Shown: positions 34,609 through 43,673 of the stretch, piece after piece
How positions within the stretch are numbered: the first letter of the stretch is position 1
How the letters are laid out: each line of letters opens with the position of its first letter
Position numbers and translations under genes: made by a program
Assembly (NCBI GenBank): GCA_963560245.1
Contig: CAUWNS010000001.1
Coordinates: forward strand, 62,001-126,000
Reading direction: 5' to 3'
Length of the DNA: 64,000 bases
Source: Pseudoruminococcus_B sp937901805
GTDB taxonomy: Bacteria; Bacillota; Clostridia; Oscillospirales; Ruminococcaceae
The notes under the pieces: generated by a model
Databases searched by the model: none
What the model saw: only the letters and a program-made list of their open reading frames with translations
Told to the model about the DNA's origin: nothing

Positions 34609-34645
34609 TTGCACTTTTGGAACGGATGTGGTATGTTAAACATAC
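34609..34645 (+). promoter_or_regulatory. Candidate cysES promoter with a 15-bp palindrome over the -10
   Basis: TTGCAC (34609-34614), 17 bp, TATGTT (34632-34637). The -10 lies inside GTATGTTAAACATAC (34631-34645), a palindrome with 7-bp arms around one base. A repressor bound there would block the promoter. A very similar core (TATATTAAACATA) lies 80 bases upstream of cysK. Confidence 0.5.
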
Positions 34646-34678
34646 AATGCCAGTAGAATATTTTCAAATGCGTCTGAT

Positions 34679-34945
34679 ATGGAAAAAGTAACAACCACAG
34701 CCCTGGAAAGAGAACGGATGCCGAAGGCTGAAAGCATCCGTACAGGTGGGCCGGGAGTGAAATGCATCCATAGAGCACGCAGGGGGAACGGGTTTCCCAG
34801 TATCCCTGTGCGCAGTGAGCCGGCGTTATCTGGGCTCGTTTGTTCAAAAGTGACAAATAGGAGTGGAACCGCGGGTTTTCAGGCTATCTGAAATCGCCTC
34901 CGTACCGTCCGGAAAACCGGATGGATATGGGGGCGTTTTGTATTT
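34679..34945 (+). promoter_or_regulatory. T-box leader, cysteine type, upstream of cysE-cysS
   Basis: The conserved T-box stretch GAGTGGAACCGCGGGTT (34861-34877) is followed by a terminator hairpin (34895-34934, arms CGCCTCCGTACCGTCCGG and its partner) and a T run. Stem I contains AGTGAAATGC; the TGC at 34763-34765 is the likely specifier for tRNA-Cys, matching the downstream cysteine genes. ATG, one base earlier, is a less likely reading. Uncharged tRNA-Cys would stabilise the antiterminator and allow transcription of cysE-cysS. The 5' boundary is approximate. Confidence 0.9.
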
Positions 34946-34976
34946 TCTGCGGATTCCGCCAAGGAGGGCATGTATT

Positions 34977-35633
34977 ATGTTTGAAACCATCCGCGCGGAT
35001 CTCAACGCTGTACGGCAGAGGGATCCCGCTTCCCGTTCCCTGCTGGAGGCGGCGCTGCTCTATTCCGGGTTTCATGCCGTATTCTGGTACCGGGTCGCGC
35101 ACCGGCTGCACCGCAGGCGGCTGTTCTTTCTTTCCCGGCTGATTTCCCAGACGGCCCGCTTTTTTACCGGGATTGAAATCCATCCCGGCGCAACCATTGG
35201 GAAAGGGCTGTTTATTGACCATGGAAGCGGCGTGGTTATTGGGGAAACCGCCATCCTGGGAGAGAATTGCACTCTCTATCAGGGCGTAACTCTGGGCGGA
35301 ACCGGCAAGGATAAGGGAAAGCGCCACCCTACGCTGGGGAACAATGTCCTGGTGGGAGCGGGAGCAAAAGTGCTCGGCCCCTTCACCATTGGGGACAATG
35401 CCAAAATCGCCGCAAACGCCGTCGTCCTGGACGCGGTAGGGGCAAACTCCACCGCAGCCGGCGTGCCGGCAAGGGTTGTCCGCAAACACGGAAAGCGCGT
35501 TGGCTATGATCTGGATCAAATCCACATCCCAGATCCTGTTTCACAGGAGCTGTGCGCCCTGCGTTACCAGATAGAAACTCTGCAAAAAAGAATTTCCATA
35601 CTTGAAGGAGAGAGAAAAAATGAAAGTGTTTAA
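34977..35633 (+). CDS. cysE: Serine O-acetyltransferase
   Basis: Makes O-acetylserine from serine and acetyl-CoA, the first step of cysteine synthesis. The 218-residue protein has an N-terminal helical part and a left-handed beta-helix of hexapeptide repeats from about 65 (IHPGATIGKGLFIDHGSGVV, then QGVTLGGTG). The catalytic His is in IDHGSG, with GVPARVV at the end of the helix. AAGGAGGG precedes ATG at 34977. It lies in the T-box operon and overlaps cysS by 14 bases. A C-terminal coiled segment (RYQIETLQKRISILEGE) extends the usual protein. Confidence 0.96.
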   Translation: MFETIRADLNAVRQRDPASRSLLEAALLYSGFHAVFWYRVAHRLHRRRLFFLSRLISQTARFFTGIEIHPGATIGKGLFIDHGSGVVIGETAILGENCTLYQGVTLGGTGKDKGKRHPTLGNNVLVGAGAKVLGPFTIGDNAKIAANAVVLDAVGANSTAAGVPARVVRKHGKRVGYDLDQIHIPDPVSQELCALRYQIETLQKRISILEGERKNESV

Positions 35634-37026
35634 TACACTGACCAGGCAAAAAGAAGAACTGAAAACCATAGAACCGGGCAAAGTGCGCATTTATGCCTGC
35701 GGGCCGACGGTTTATAACTTTATCCACATCGGAAATGCACGGCCCATCTGCGTTTTCGACGTTCTGCGCCGGTACCTGGAATACCGTGGGTATGAGGTCA
35801 ATTTTGTACAGAATTTTACGGACATTGACGACAAGATGATCCGCCGTGCAAACGAGGAAGGGGTCGCGGTTGCAGACATCGCCGAAAAATACATCGCGGA
35901 ATATCAGAAGGACGCCGCCGGGCTCAATGTCCGGCCGGCGACGATCCATCCCAAGGCAACGGAAAACATCGACGCAATTCTCCACATCATCGGACAGCTG
36001 GTAGAAAAGGGATACGCCTACCCGCAAAACGGGGACGTCTATTTCCGGGCAAAGAAATTTGCAGAATACGGGAAACTCTCCCACCAGCCGCTCGAAGATC
36101 TGGAAGCCGGAGCACGCATCGATGTGAGCGAACACAAGGAAAACCCGATGGATTTTGCCCTGTGGAAAGGCGTAAAGCCGGGCGAACCCTTCTGGCCTTC
36201 CCCCTGGGGGGACGGGCGGCCGGGATGGCACATCGAGTGCTCCGCCATGGCCGGGAAATACCTCGGGGATACCATCGACATCCACTGCGGCGGGCAGGAT
36301 CTGATCTTCCCGCACCATGAAAACGAAATCGCCCAGAGCGAATGCGCCCACGGCGCTCCCTTTGCCAATTACTGGATGCACAACGGGTACATCAACGTCG
36401 ACAACCGGAAAATGTCCAAATCCCTTGGAAATTTCTTTACCGTCCGGGATGTAGCGGATAAATTTGGATACGAACCCATCCGTTTTATGATGCTAAATGC
36501 CCACTACCGCAGCCCCATCAATTACAGTGTGGAGATCATCGAGCAGTGCAAGTCCGCACTGGAACGCCTCTATACCTGCCGGGACAACCTGGATTTTGCC
36601 CTGCAAAATGCTGAGGAAACCTCCGTTTCCAACCTGGAGGAGCTGCTGCGCACCATCCGGGACCGGAAAGACCAGTTCATCGCAGCCATGGACGACGATC
36701 TCAACACGGCGGACGCAATTGCCGTCCTCTTTGATTTTGCCCGCGACATCAACACCCAGATCAGCGCAAACCAGGTGAAAAGCCGCCAATATCTGACCGA
36801 AGCCGCCAAGGCATTTGACGAGCTGTGCGGAGTGCTTGGCCTGCTGTACAACCGCAAGGCGGACGACGGTATTTCCGAGGAGATAAAATCCCTGGTGGAA
36901 CAGCGCACGGCGGCCAGAAAGGCCAAAGATTTCCAAACTGCGGACGCTATCCGCGACAAACTCAAAGAACTCGGCGTGGAGGTCAAGGATACCCCGCAGG
37001 GCCCCCAAATCCTGTTCCTCGATTAA
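35620..37026 (+). CDS. cysS: Cysteinyl-tRNA synthetase
   Basis: Charges tRNA-Cys with cysteine in the cytosol. The 468-residue class Ia enzyme shows the zinc-site start YACGPTVYNFIHIGNARP (HIGN motif), HCGGQDLIFPHHENEIAQSE in the middle and the KMSKSLGNF loop (about 267). ATG at 35620 follows GAAGGAGAGAG inside cysE, so the two genes are translationally coupled. Pairing cysE with cysS under one Cys T-box ties supply of cysteine to its use. A terminator follows directly. Confidence 0.97.
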   Translation: MKVFNTLTRQKEELKTIEPGKVRIYACGPTVYNFIHIGNARPICVFDVLRRYLEYRGYEVNFVQNFTDIDDKMIRRANEEGVAVADIAEKYIAEYQKDAAGLNVRPATIHPKATENIDAILHIIGQLVEKGYAYPQNGDVYFRAKKFAEYGKLSHQPLEDLEAGARIDVSEHKENPMDFALWKGVKPGEPFWPSPWGDGRPGWHIECSAMAGKYLGDTIDIHCGGQDLIFPHHENEIAQSECAHGAPFANYWMHNGYINVDNRKMSKSLGNFFTVRDVADKFGYEPIRFMMLNAHYRSPINYSVEIIEQCKSALERLYTCRDNLDFALQNAEETSVSNLEELLRTIRDRKDQFIAAMDDDLNTADAIAVLFDFARDINTQISANQVKSRQYLTEAAKAFDELCGVLGLLYNRKADDGISEEIKSLVEQRTAARKAKDFQTADAIRDKLKELGVEVKDTPQGPQILFLD

Positions 37027-37038
37027 ATCAGACTCAAA

Positions 37039-37070
37039 AAATCCCCCGCATGTCTGCGGGGGATTTTTTA
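37039..37070 (+). terminator. Terminator of cysES
   Basis: AAATCCCCCGCA and TGCGGGGGATTT form a 12-bp stem with a TGTC loop and a following T run. It may also serve the convergent pgsA gene. Confidence 0.9.
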
Positions 37071-37088
37071 TTGCATGGATATCAGGGC

Positions 37089-37649
37089 TTACTTTGCAGT
37101 GTTGATATATTTCCAGTTATCCTTGAGATAAGTCAGGCCGGAGAACAGGGTGAGCACGGCGGCAATCCACATCAGGATATGGCCAATCGTGAGCGCCGGG
37201 AAAGAGGCCGGGAGCCATCCCGCCTGCACACATTCCTGCATGAGCAAAATGACAATGACAGCCACCATCTGGCTGACCGTTTTCAGTTTTCCCCAGATAT
37301 TCGCGGCAATCACCTGTTTGCTTGCCGCTACCATCCGCAAGGAAGTGACGATAAATTCCCTGGCAATAATGATGACCACGACAATACTGCTGGCAAAACC
37401 GAGTTCAATAAAACAGATCAGGGCCGAGGTCACGAGCAGTTTGTCGGCAACCGGATCCAGAAATTTTCCAAAATCAGTGACAATGCCGTCCCTTCTTGCC
37501 AGATAGCCGTCGAGAAAATCCGTAAAGGAGGCGGCTGCAAACAGGATGAGGGCGTACAGGTAATGGTGAGGCAGATCAAAAAGCAGGAAAAACAGGAAAA
37601 ACGGGATGAGCACCATCCTGAGAACCGTCAGTTTATTCGGCGTGTTCAT
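37089..37649 (-). CDS. pgsA: CDP-diacylglycerol-glycerol-3-phosphate 3-phosphatidyltransferase
   Basis: Makes phosphatidylglycerophosphate at the membrane, the committed step to phosphatidylglycerol. The 186-residue protein has five to six membrane segments and the CDP-alcohol transferase signature DG-x2-AR-x8-G-x3-D-x3-D in DGYLARRDGIVTDFGKFLD followed by PVADK (about 48-71). The start at 37649 follows GGAGG; the longer frame to 37826 lies inside rimO. It is 4 bases after rimO, an order seen in many Firmicutes with recA nearby. Confidence 0.95.
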   Translation of the reverse strand: MNTPNKLTVLRMVLIPFFLFFLLFDLPHHYLYALILFAAASFTDFLDGYLARRDGIVTDFGKFLDPVADKLLVTSALICFIELGFASSIVVVIIIAREFIVTSLRMVAASKQVIAANIWGKLKTVSQMVAVIVILLMQECVQAGWLPASFPALTIGHILMWIAAVLTLFSGLTYLKDNWKYINTAK

Positions 37650-37653
37650 TTCC

Positions 37654-39003
37654 TTATGCCTCCTCTTCCATCCGCTCGCCCACAAGATCCCCGTCCAGCG
37701 TATCCGTGATTTTGACCTCCAGGTACTGGCCGACCTTCGGCTTGTTCTCTTTTGAAGAGGTGAAGAATACCTTTCCGTCAATATCCGGCGCGTCTTTATC
37801 GGTGCGGCCAAAGTAACATTCCGCATAGCGGTCGTACCCTTCCGCCACCACGGTCACGGTTTTTCCGATCATCCGGTTCATCCTGCGTTCCTGGATGGTA
37901 TACTGTTCATCCATAATGATCTCCGCCCGGTGGAGCTTGACCTCCTCGTCAACCTGATCCGGGAAAGAGGCCGCAGGGGTCCCCTCCTCCGCAGAATAGG
38001 GAAAACAGCCGAGATGATCAAATTTCGCCTCCTTGACAAAGTCGCAGAGATCTGCAAACTGCGCCTTGGTTTCCCCGGGGAAGCCGACAATCAGGGTCGA
38101 ACGCAGGGAGATACCCGGCACGCGCTCTCTGATTTTCTTAATCAAGGCCAGCAGGCTGTGCTTATCGCCCACACGGTGCATCCGTTTGAGGATCTCCCCG
38201 TCGCAGTGCTGCATCGGGATATCCAGGTATTTGACGAGTTTTTCCTCGTTTGCGAGCACATCCAGCAACTCGTCCGTGATCCGTTCCGGGTAGGTGTACA
38301 GGGTGCGAATCCAGCGGATCCCCTCCACCTTGCACAGCTCTTTCAAAAGCTGCGGAAGTCGGTTTTCCCCATAGAGATCCTCGCCATAGCGGGTCGGATC
38401 CTGGGCGACGACAATCAGTTCTGTAATGCCGTTGCGGGCAAAGCGGCGCGCCTCATCCAGGATATCCTCCATCGGTTTGCTGCGGTAACGCCCGCGGATC
38501 ATCGGGATTGCACAGTAAGAACAGCGGTTATTGCACCCCTCGGCAATTTTCAGGTAGGCATAAAACGGCAGGTTGGTAAGCACCCGATCCCCGGACAGGG
38601 GCAGTTTTTCCTTCTCATCAAAGGCGGCAATCTGTTTACCCTTTTCCGCCAGGGCCTGTTCAACAATCCCCACGATTTCTTCATTTTTCCCAATCCCCAG
38701 GATCACATCGACTTCCGGAAGCTCCTGCGCCACCTGTTCCCGGTAGCGTTCCGACAAGCATCCGGTGACAACGACGCACTTGATGCGCCCTTCTTTTTTG
38801 AGAGTGCAGAATTCCAAAATCGTTTCAATGGATTCCTTTTTCGCGTCTTCAATAAAGCCGCAGGTATTGATGATGACAACATCTGCAAGCGCAGGGTCCT
38901 CCGAAATCTTATAGCCCGCGTTTGCAAAGCTTGCCAGCATCATTTCCCCGTCCACCTGATTTTTCGGGCAGCCAAGGGACATCATTCCTACTCGTGTAGC
39001 CAT
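37654..39003 (-). CDS. rimO: Ribosomal protein S12 methylthiotransferase
   Basis: A radical-SAM enzyme that adds a methylthio group to the conserved aspartate of ribosomal protein S12. The 449-residue protein has the N-terminal cluster domain (SLGCPKNQVDGEMM, INTCGFIEDAKKES, VVTGCLSERY), the radical-SAM triad CNNRCSYC (about 152-159) and a C-terminal TRAM domain. The SLGCPKN start separates RimO from MiaB. It lies just upstream of pgsA; recX is separated from it by a terminator hairpin. Confidence 0.96.
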   Translation of the reverse strand: MATRVGMMSLGCPKNQVDGEMMLASFANAGYKISEDPALADVVIINTCGFIEDAKKESIETILEFCTLKKEGRIKCVVVTGCLSERYREQVAQELPEVDVILGIGKNEEIVGIVEQALAEKGKQIAAFDEKEKLPLSGDRVLTNLPFYAYLKIAEGCNNRCSYCAIPMIRGRYRSKPMEDILDEARRFARNGITELIVVAQDPTRYGEDLYGENRLPQLLKELCKVEGIRWIRTLYTYPERITDELLDVLANEEKLVKYLDIPMQHCDGEILKRMHRVGDKHSLLALIKKIRERVPGISLRSTLIVGFPGETKAQFADLCDFVKEAKFDHLGCFPYSAEEGTPAASFPDQVDEEVKLHRAEIIMDEQYTIQERRMNRMIGKTVTVVAEGYDRYAECYFGRTDKDAPDIDGKVFFTSSKENKPKVGQYLEVKITDTLDGDLVGERMEEEA

Positions 39004-39021
39004 GGTTTCCTCCTATAATAA

Positions 39022-39054
39022 AAAGCGGGGCTTTTTCTACAAAGCCCCAGCTTT
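39022..39054 (-). terminator. Terminator after recX
   Basis: GGGGCTTT with AAAGCCCC, extended by an outer AAAGC/GCTTT pair, followed on the minus strand by CTTTTTATT. It lies between recX and rimO and probably limits readthrough from recA-recX. Confidence 0.75.
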
Positions 39055-39056
39055 GC

Positions 39057-39692
39057 TTATTCCTGCGGCAGTTCCTCCTGCCAGTCTTGTTCTTCCAAAT
39101 ACTGTTTCAGTGCCGCACGCACATCACTATGCGAATACCCCCTGCGCAGCAGGGCGGCATATACCCGCCGCATGCCGGCTTCGTCGGTGAGTTTGCGCGC
39201 AAACTTCCGGCGAATCAGGCGCACCAGACGCTCTGCATCATCCTCTTCCAGCTGATCCATCGCTTCCTCAGCGAGCTCCGGGGATATCCCCCTGTGGGCA
39301 AGTTCCCGTCGGATAGAGCGCCCGGAGAGCATCTTTTCCCTGGAAAGGCTGCGGGCAAGCTTTCCGGCATATTCCGCATCGTCCAGATAGCCGAGTTCCT
39401 CAATCCGGCCGGCTACCGTCTCCGCCACCTCATGCTCTACCTTATTCTCAAGACGGTCAATTAATTCCTTCTTGGAATAATCCCGGTAGGAAAGCAGCTG
39501 ATAGGCCTTTTCCCGTGCCTTGACCGTATCCGTCCTCACGCGGAGCTCTTCAAGCTGGGCGGGGGTAATCTCCATCCCCTCTTTCAGCCCCATGGCGGCA
39601 AACGCCTCCGTATGGGCGGCAAGGGCATATTCCCCTTCTATGTACAGATAGAGGTATTTCGCGTTTTTCTGTTTTGCCTGTGTAATGCGCAT
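39057..39692 (-). CDS. recX: Recombination regulator RecX
   Basis: Binds RecA filaments and tempers their activity. The 211-residue protein is built from three-helix repeats, seen in AYQLLSYRDYSKKELIDRL, RIEELGYLDDAEYAGKLARS and ALLRRGYSHSDVRAALKQYL. Its start codon shares a base with the recA stop (TAATG), so the pair is coupled, the classical arrangement. A terminator follows. Confidence 0.93.
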   Translation of the reverse strand: MRITQAKQKNAKYLYLYIEGEYALAAHTEAFAAMGLKEGMEITPAQLEELRVRTDTVKAREKAYQLLSYRDYSKKELIDRLENKVEHEVAETVAGRIEELGYLDDAEYAGKLARSLSREKMLSGRSIRRELAHRGISPELAEEAMDQLEEDDAERLVRLIRRKFARKLTDEAGMRRVYAALLRRGYSHSDVRAALKQYLEEQDWQEELPQE

Positions 39693-40816
39693 TACAAATC
39701 GTCATCCACTTCAATATCTACTTTGATTTCCTTGGAAGCGGATTTTTCCGCCGCCGGGGACGCCGGTTGGCCGACCGGTTCCGTCTTGACCGGGGCGGCG
39801 CCCTTTTTCGGCTTCCCGCCGCGCATGGCAAGGAGCTTGTCGCCGTTTTCCCGGATCTTCTTGTCAATTTCCTCTACCAGTTCCGGGTGCTGCACGAAAT
39901 AATTTTTCACATTGTCGCGGCCCTGGCCGAGGCGTTCCCCGTTATAGCTGAACCATGCGCCGCTCTTGTTGACAATATCCAGTTTGACGGCGAGATCCAG
40001 CGTCTCCCCTTCTTTGGAGATGCCCTGCCCGTACATGATATCAAATTCCGCTTCCCGAAAGGGGGGCGCAACCTTGTTTTTTACCACTTTGACGCGGGTG
40101 CGGTTGCCGATCACCTCCGTGCCGGATTTGAGCGCTTCCACCCGGCGGACGTCCAGCCTGACGGAAGAATAGAATTTCAGCGCGCGGCCGCCCGGCGTCA
40201 CCTCCGGGTTGCCGTAGACCACGCCGACCTTTTCCCTGAGCTGGTTGATAAAGATGGCGACGCAGTTGGACTTGCCAATCGCGGAAGTCAGTTTCCGGAG
40301 CGCCTGGGACATCAGCCTTGCCTGTAGGCCGACATGGGCGTCGCCCATCTCCCCTTCGATTTCCGCACGGGGAACCATTGCCGCAACCGAGTCGAGGACA
40401 ATGATGTCAATGGCTCCGGAACGCACCAGCGCTTCGGTAATTTCCAGCGCCTGTTCCCCCGTATCCGGCTGGGAGACAAGCAGCGAATCAATATCCACGC
40501 CGAGGGCTTTGGCATAAATGGGATCCAGCGCGTGTTCCACGTCGATAAACGCCGCTTCACCGCCCATTTTCTGCGCTTCTGCTACGGCATGGAGCGCCAC
40601 GGTTGTTTTACCGGAACTTTCCGGCCCGTAGATTTCAATAATCCTGCCGCGCGGCAGGCCGCCGATCCCAAGCGCAATATCCAGCGCAATTGACCCGGTC
40701 GGGATGGCCTCCACATTCATGGCAGTGGCCTGCCCGAGTTTCATGACAGCGCCCTTGCCGAACTGTTTTTCTATCTGGGCAAGCGCCGTTTCCAAAGCCT
40801 TTTGTTTATCCGCCAT
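39692..40816 (-). CDS. recA: Recombinase A
   Basis: Forms ATP-dependent filaments on single-stranded DNA for strand exchange and SOS induction. The 374-residue protein has Walker A GPESSGKTT (about 65), the MAW motif region, loop L2 FINQLREKVGVVYGNPEVTP and an acidic C-terminal tail after a Lys/Pro-rich linker. The start at 40816 lies 11 bases after AGGAGG. It has its own promoter in the 96-base gap after prmC. Confidence 0.98.
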   Translation of the reverse strand: MADKQKALETALAQIEKQFGKGAVMKLGQATAMNVEAIPTGSIALDIALGIGGLPRGRIIEIYGPESSGKTTVALHAVAEAQKMGGEAAFIDVEHALDPIYAKALGVDIDSLLVSQPDTGEQALEITEALVRSGAIDIIVLDSVAAMVPRAEIEGEMGDAHVGLQARLMSQALRKLTSAIGKSNCVAIFINQLREKVGVVYGNPEVTPGGRALKFYSSVRLDVRRVEALKSGTEVIGNRTRVKVVKNKVAPPFREAEFDIMYGQGISKEGETLDLAVKLDIVNKSGAWFSYNGERLGQGRDNVKNYFVQHPELVEEIDKKIRENGDKLLAMRGGKPKKGAAPVKTEPVGQPASPAAEKSASKEIKVDIEVDDDL

Positions 40817-40846
40817 ATTGGATGAATCCTCCTATAATCGAATCAA

Positions 40847-40900
40847 AAATCATTTGTTCGCAACCGATACTATTATATACTACAGATCGGGCAAGCGCAA
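40847..40900 (-). promoter_or_regulatory. recA promoter with a weak LexA-like site
   Basis: On the minus strand, TTGCGC (40895-40900), 17 bp, TATAAT (40872-40877). Just downstream, CGAACAAATGATTT (40847-40860) keeps one half of the Gram-positive LexA consensus (CGAAC-N4-GTTCG) but the second half is poor. SOS control is possible, not shown. Confidence 0.6.
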
Positions 40901-40912
40901 CCTTATTCCGGC

Positions 40913-41770
40913 CTATTCCGCCATTCTTTTTCTGGCGCTTGCCACACGGTCATTGCCGGAAAAATCCTGCTCGATGAGGATGTTTTCCATGCCCGCGCGG
41001 GCAAGGAGATCCTGAAGTTCCTTCCCCTGGGAAAACCCGATCTCAAAGACAAAATACCCGCCCGGTTTGAGTACAGGGAGATAATTTTCTACAATTTTCC
41101 GATAAAAATACAGCCCGTTTTCCCCTGCAAACAAGGCGCTTTGCGGTTCATAGGCCAGGACATCCTCCCCCATCAGCCCGCGCTCGCTTTCGCGGATATA
41201 GGGGGGATTGGAAACAACCAGATCGCATGCCGGAAGCATCCCTGCGCTCCCTGTCCGTGTGACGTCCGCACGGACGGGGTGAACCCTGGAGGACAATGCC
41301 TGCACATTCTTTTGCAGGTAGACAAAGGCCGCTGGTTCCCATTCCACGGCGTAGAAATCCGCATCCGGGAATTCCCGTTCGAGCGCCAGGGCGATACAGC
41401 CCGTCCCGCTGCACAGATCCGCTACAACCGGACGGGAACAGCCTCTGAGCAGTTCCACTGCACGCATAACCGCAAATTCCGTATCGCTGCGGGGGATCAG
41501 AACCCCTTCCCCGACAGACAGGGGAATCCCCAGAAAGCTGGTCTGGCCGGTAAGGTATTGCAGCGGATACCCCTGCGCCCGCTTTCTCGCGGCGGACAGC
41601 AGGTATTCTTCCTGCTCTTTGGAAAGAGGATCCTCCCCAAAGAGCAACAGATCCCGGTGATCGCACCCGCACAGGAATTCCATCAAAAAGCGCGCTTCCT
41701 GTGCGGCGTTTTCCCCGCTGAACGGCAGGAGAATTCGCCTTGTCTGCAAAAAAGCCTCTCTCTTTGTCAT
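40913..41770 (-). CDS. prmC: Release factor glutamine methyltransferase
   Basis: Methylates the glutamine of the GGQ motif in release factors RF1/RF2. The 285-residue protein has an N-terminal helical domain, the SAM-binding stretch VADLCSGTGCIALALEREFP (about 115-134) and the catalytic NPPYI (about 187), which binds the target glutamine. It starts one base after the YqhQ stop (TAATATG), so the two are coupled. Confidence 0.94.
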   Translation of the reverse strand: MTKREAFLQTRRILLPFSGENAAQEARFLMEFLCGCDHRDLLLFGEDPLSKEQEEYLLSAARKRAQGYPLQYLTGQTSFLGIPLSVGEGVLIPRSDTEFAVMRAVELLRGCSRPVVADLCSGTGCIALALEREFPDADFYAVEWEPAAFVYLQKNVQALSSRVHPVRADVTRTGSAGMLPACDLVVSNPPYIRESERGLMGEDVLAYEPQSALFAGENGLYFYRKIVENYLPVLKPGGYFVFEIGFSQGKELQDLLARAGMENILIEQDFSGNDRVASARKRMAE

Positions 41771-41771
41771 A

Positions 41772-42725
41772 TTACCACCGATCCAGTCCCTTTTCCTGGG
41801 GGATCACGCGTTCCATTGCCGCAATGGCCACCTCAATCTGGCGGTCGTCCGGTTCGTTGGTGGTCAAGCGCTGCAGCCACAGGCCGGGCGCAGAAATCGC
41901 CCTCGTCACCGGGTTGTCATGCCGGCCGGCGAGTTTAATCAGTTCATAGGCCACGCCGATTACCACCGGCATGAGCAGAATTTTAATCCCAGAACGGAGC
42001 AGGACATTGTCCCATGGGAGAATGGGCAGGGAAAAGACCAGAATCCCGATGATCAGGACAATCAAAATAAAGCTGGTTCCGCAGCGCGGATGGAATCGAA
42101 TCTGTCTGCGAATATTTTCCACAGTCAGCGGCTCTCCCGCTTCATAACAGGCGATGGTCTTGTGCTCCGCGCCATGATAGCAAAATGTAGTATGGATTTC
42201 CTCCATACGGGACACCGCCGCCAGGTAAATGACAAAAATCGCAATCTTAATCAGACCTTCCACCAGGGATTTGGCCCATCCCAGATCAAAAAGCATGGAT
42301 AGTCCCTTGACCGCCAGCGCAGGAAGGTAGATAAACAGGAACACCGCCAAAATCACGCCGAGAATGGACGCCGCCCCCATTAGAAAATTGGCAAATTTAT
42401 CCGAAAAGACGCGATCCAGCCACTGTTCAAGCCGGGAAGGTTCCCCTTCTTCTTCCATCCCCGCCTTTTCTGCCGACTTCATCATACATTTGTAACCCAC
42501 AACCAGGGAATCCACAAAATTGACGCATCCCCGGATAACCGGCAGTTTTAAAATTTTCGGCCGCTGTTTGACAGCGCCTGGGATCATCTCCACGTCAATG
42601 GTCCCGTCCGGCAGCCTGGTCGCCATGGAGACCGCCTGCGGCCCCCGCATCATAATCCCTTCAATCAGCGCCTGTCCGCCGATGCTGGTTTTAAACGCCT
42701 GTTTTTTTCTACTCAATCTTTCCAT
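41772..42725 (-). CDS. DUF1385 (YqhQ-type) membrane protein
   Basis: A 317-residue protein with about four membrane segments. The family blocks IGGQALIEGIMMRGPQ (near the start), FCYHGAEHKTIACYEAGEPL and RFHPRCGTSFILIV are all present, including the conserved HGAEHK and HPRCGT motifs. YqhQ-type proteins are found in most Firmicutes next to prmC and rpmE; a metal-linked role is suspected but not settled. ATG at 42725 lies only 2 bases after GGGAGG, an odd spacing, so the real start may be a nearby alternative such as TTG at 42716. Confidence 0.88.
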   Translation of the reverse strand: MERLSRKKQAFKTSIGGQALIEGIMMRGPQAVSMATRLPDGTIDVEMIPGAVKQRPKILKLPVIRGCVNFVDSLVVGYKCMMKSAEKAGMEEEGEPSRLEQWLDRVFSDKFANFLMGAASILGVILAVFLFIYLPALAVKGLSMLFDLGWAKSLVEGLIKIAIFVIYLAAVSRMEEIHTTFCYHGAEHKTIACYEAGEPLTVENIRRQIRFHPRCGTSFILIVLIIGILVFSLPILPWDNVLLRSGIKILLMPVVIGVAYELIKLAGRHDNPVTRAISAPGLWLQRLTTNEPDDRQIEVAIAAMERVIPQEKGLDRW

Positions 42726-42815
42726 AACCTCCCAAAATATTGAACTTTCTACAGCATAACAACCGATACAGGTTTTTCTTTCCTGAGGCACGCCCTCTGC
42801 CAACACTCGGACGGA

Positions 42816-43409
42816 TTATTCATTGGAAAGGCCCAGCGACAGGACATCCGAATATTTGGAAAACAGCACATGGGTATATCCGTTGAATTTCTTAATGGAC
42901 AGCCCCGTATCTGCCTGCCCGTTTTTAGACAGGGCTTCTTTGAGCGTATTCAAATCAGAAACCAGTACGGAGAGATAAGCCCTTTCCGATTCAGAAAGCT
43001 TTCCATCTGCTAAAAAGCCCTCGCACAGAATTGTGCCGTTATATTCCATTCCCGTGAGCAGGGTCTGCGCAATACCGTCAAACCTGCCAAGCTGATAATT
43101 GTAAAAGATATCGGAATCCACAAATATTCTGCCGTCTTCCATAACGGTATCCAGTACAGTCAGAGAAACTACTGTATTCACCAGCTGTTCCTGCGTTTCG
43201 TTTTGCAGCAAAGACTGTACCTGTTCGGACGCGACAGTCAATTTGCCGTAAAATTGTGAGAGAAATCCCTTTTTCCGCCCTGATGATTGGGAGAGCGTCA
43301 CAACCAGGACCGCGCACAGCCCCACTATCAACCCCCCTGCAAGCCAGGGAAGAATTTTTGTAAACCGATTTCTTTTCCGGGCCTCATAGACCTCGATACT
43401 CAAAGCCAT
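42816..43409 (-). CDS. Single-pass membrane protein, unknown function
   Basis: A 197-residue protein I do not recognise. A short basic cytosolic start (YEARKRNRFTK) is followed by one membrane helix (about 22-42) and an outer domain of about 150 residues that looks mainly helical. ATG at 43409 is chosen as AAAGG stands 6 bases before it; an ATG two codons upstream is possible. It is probably the first gene of the run leading to YqhQ-prmC. A type II membrane protein of the envelope is all that can be said. Confidence 0.65.
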   Translation of the reverse strand: MALSIEVYEARKRNRFTKILPWLAGGLIVGLCAVLVVTLSQSSGRKKGFLSQFYGKLTVASEQVQSLLQNETQEQLVNTVVSLTVLDTVMEDGRIFVDSDIFYNYQLGRFDGIAQTLLTGMEYNGTILCEGFLADGKLSESERAYLSVLVSDLNTLKEALSKNGQADTGLSIKKFNGYTHVLFSKYSDVLSLGLSNE

Positions 43410-43564
43410 CTTCATCCTTTCTGTCCGGCCATTATTGAGACTGGCCTTCCCTCATTATAATGCACCGGCCGGGGAACATCAATAAAAATCCTGCGGGTAC
43501 GTTCGATAAGCTGTAAAACTTCTGTAAACACTGTAGTTTCGCGGTTTTTCAACAAAGGATACAA

Positions 43565-43594
43565 TTGACAAACAGGCGGACAGGAGGGTACAAT
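43565..43594 (+). promoter_or_regulatory. Sigma-A promoter of secA
   Basis: TTGACA (43565-43570), 18 bp, TACAAT (43589-43594), leaving a leader of about 70 bases before the secA start. Confidence 0.75.
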
Positions 43595-43673
43595 AAAATT
43601 TGGTTTGAACTGGTGAAAAAAGATTAAAATACGGCTAAAACGCCGGACTGAGAACTATGAGGTGACTAGAAAC

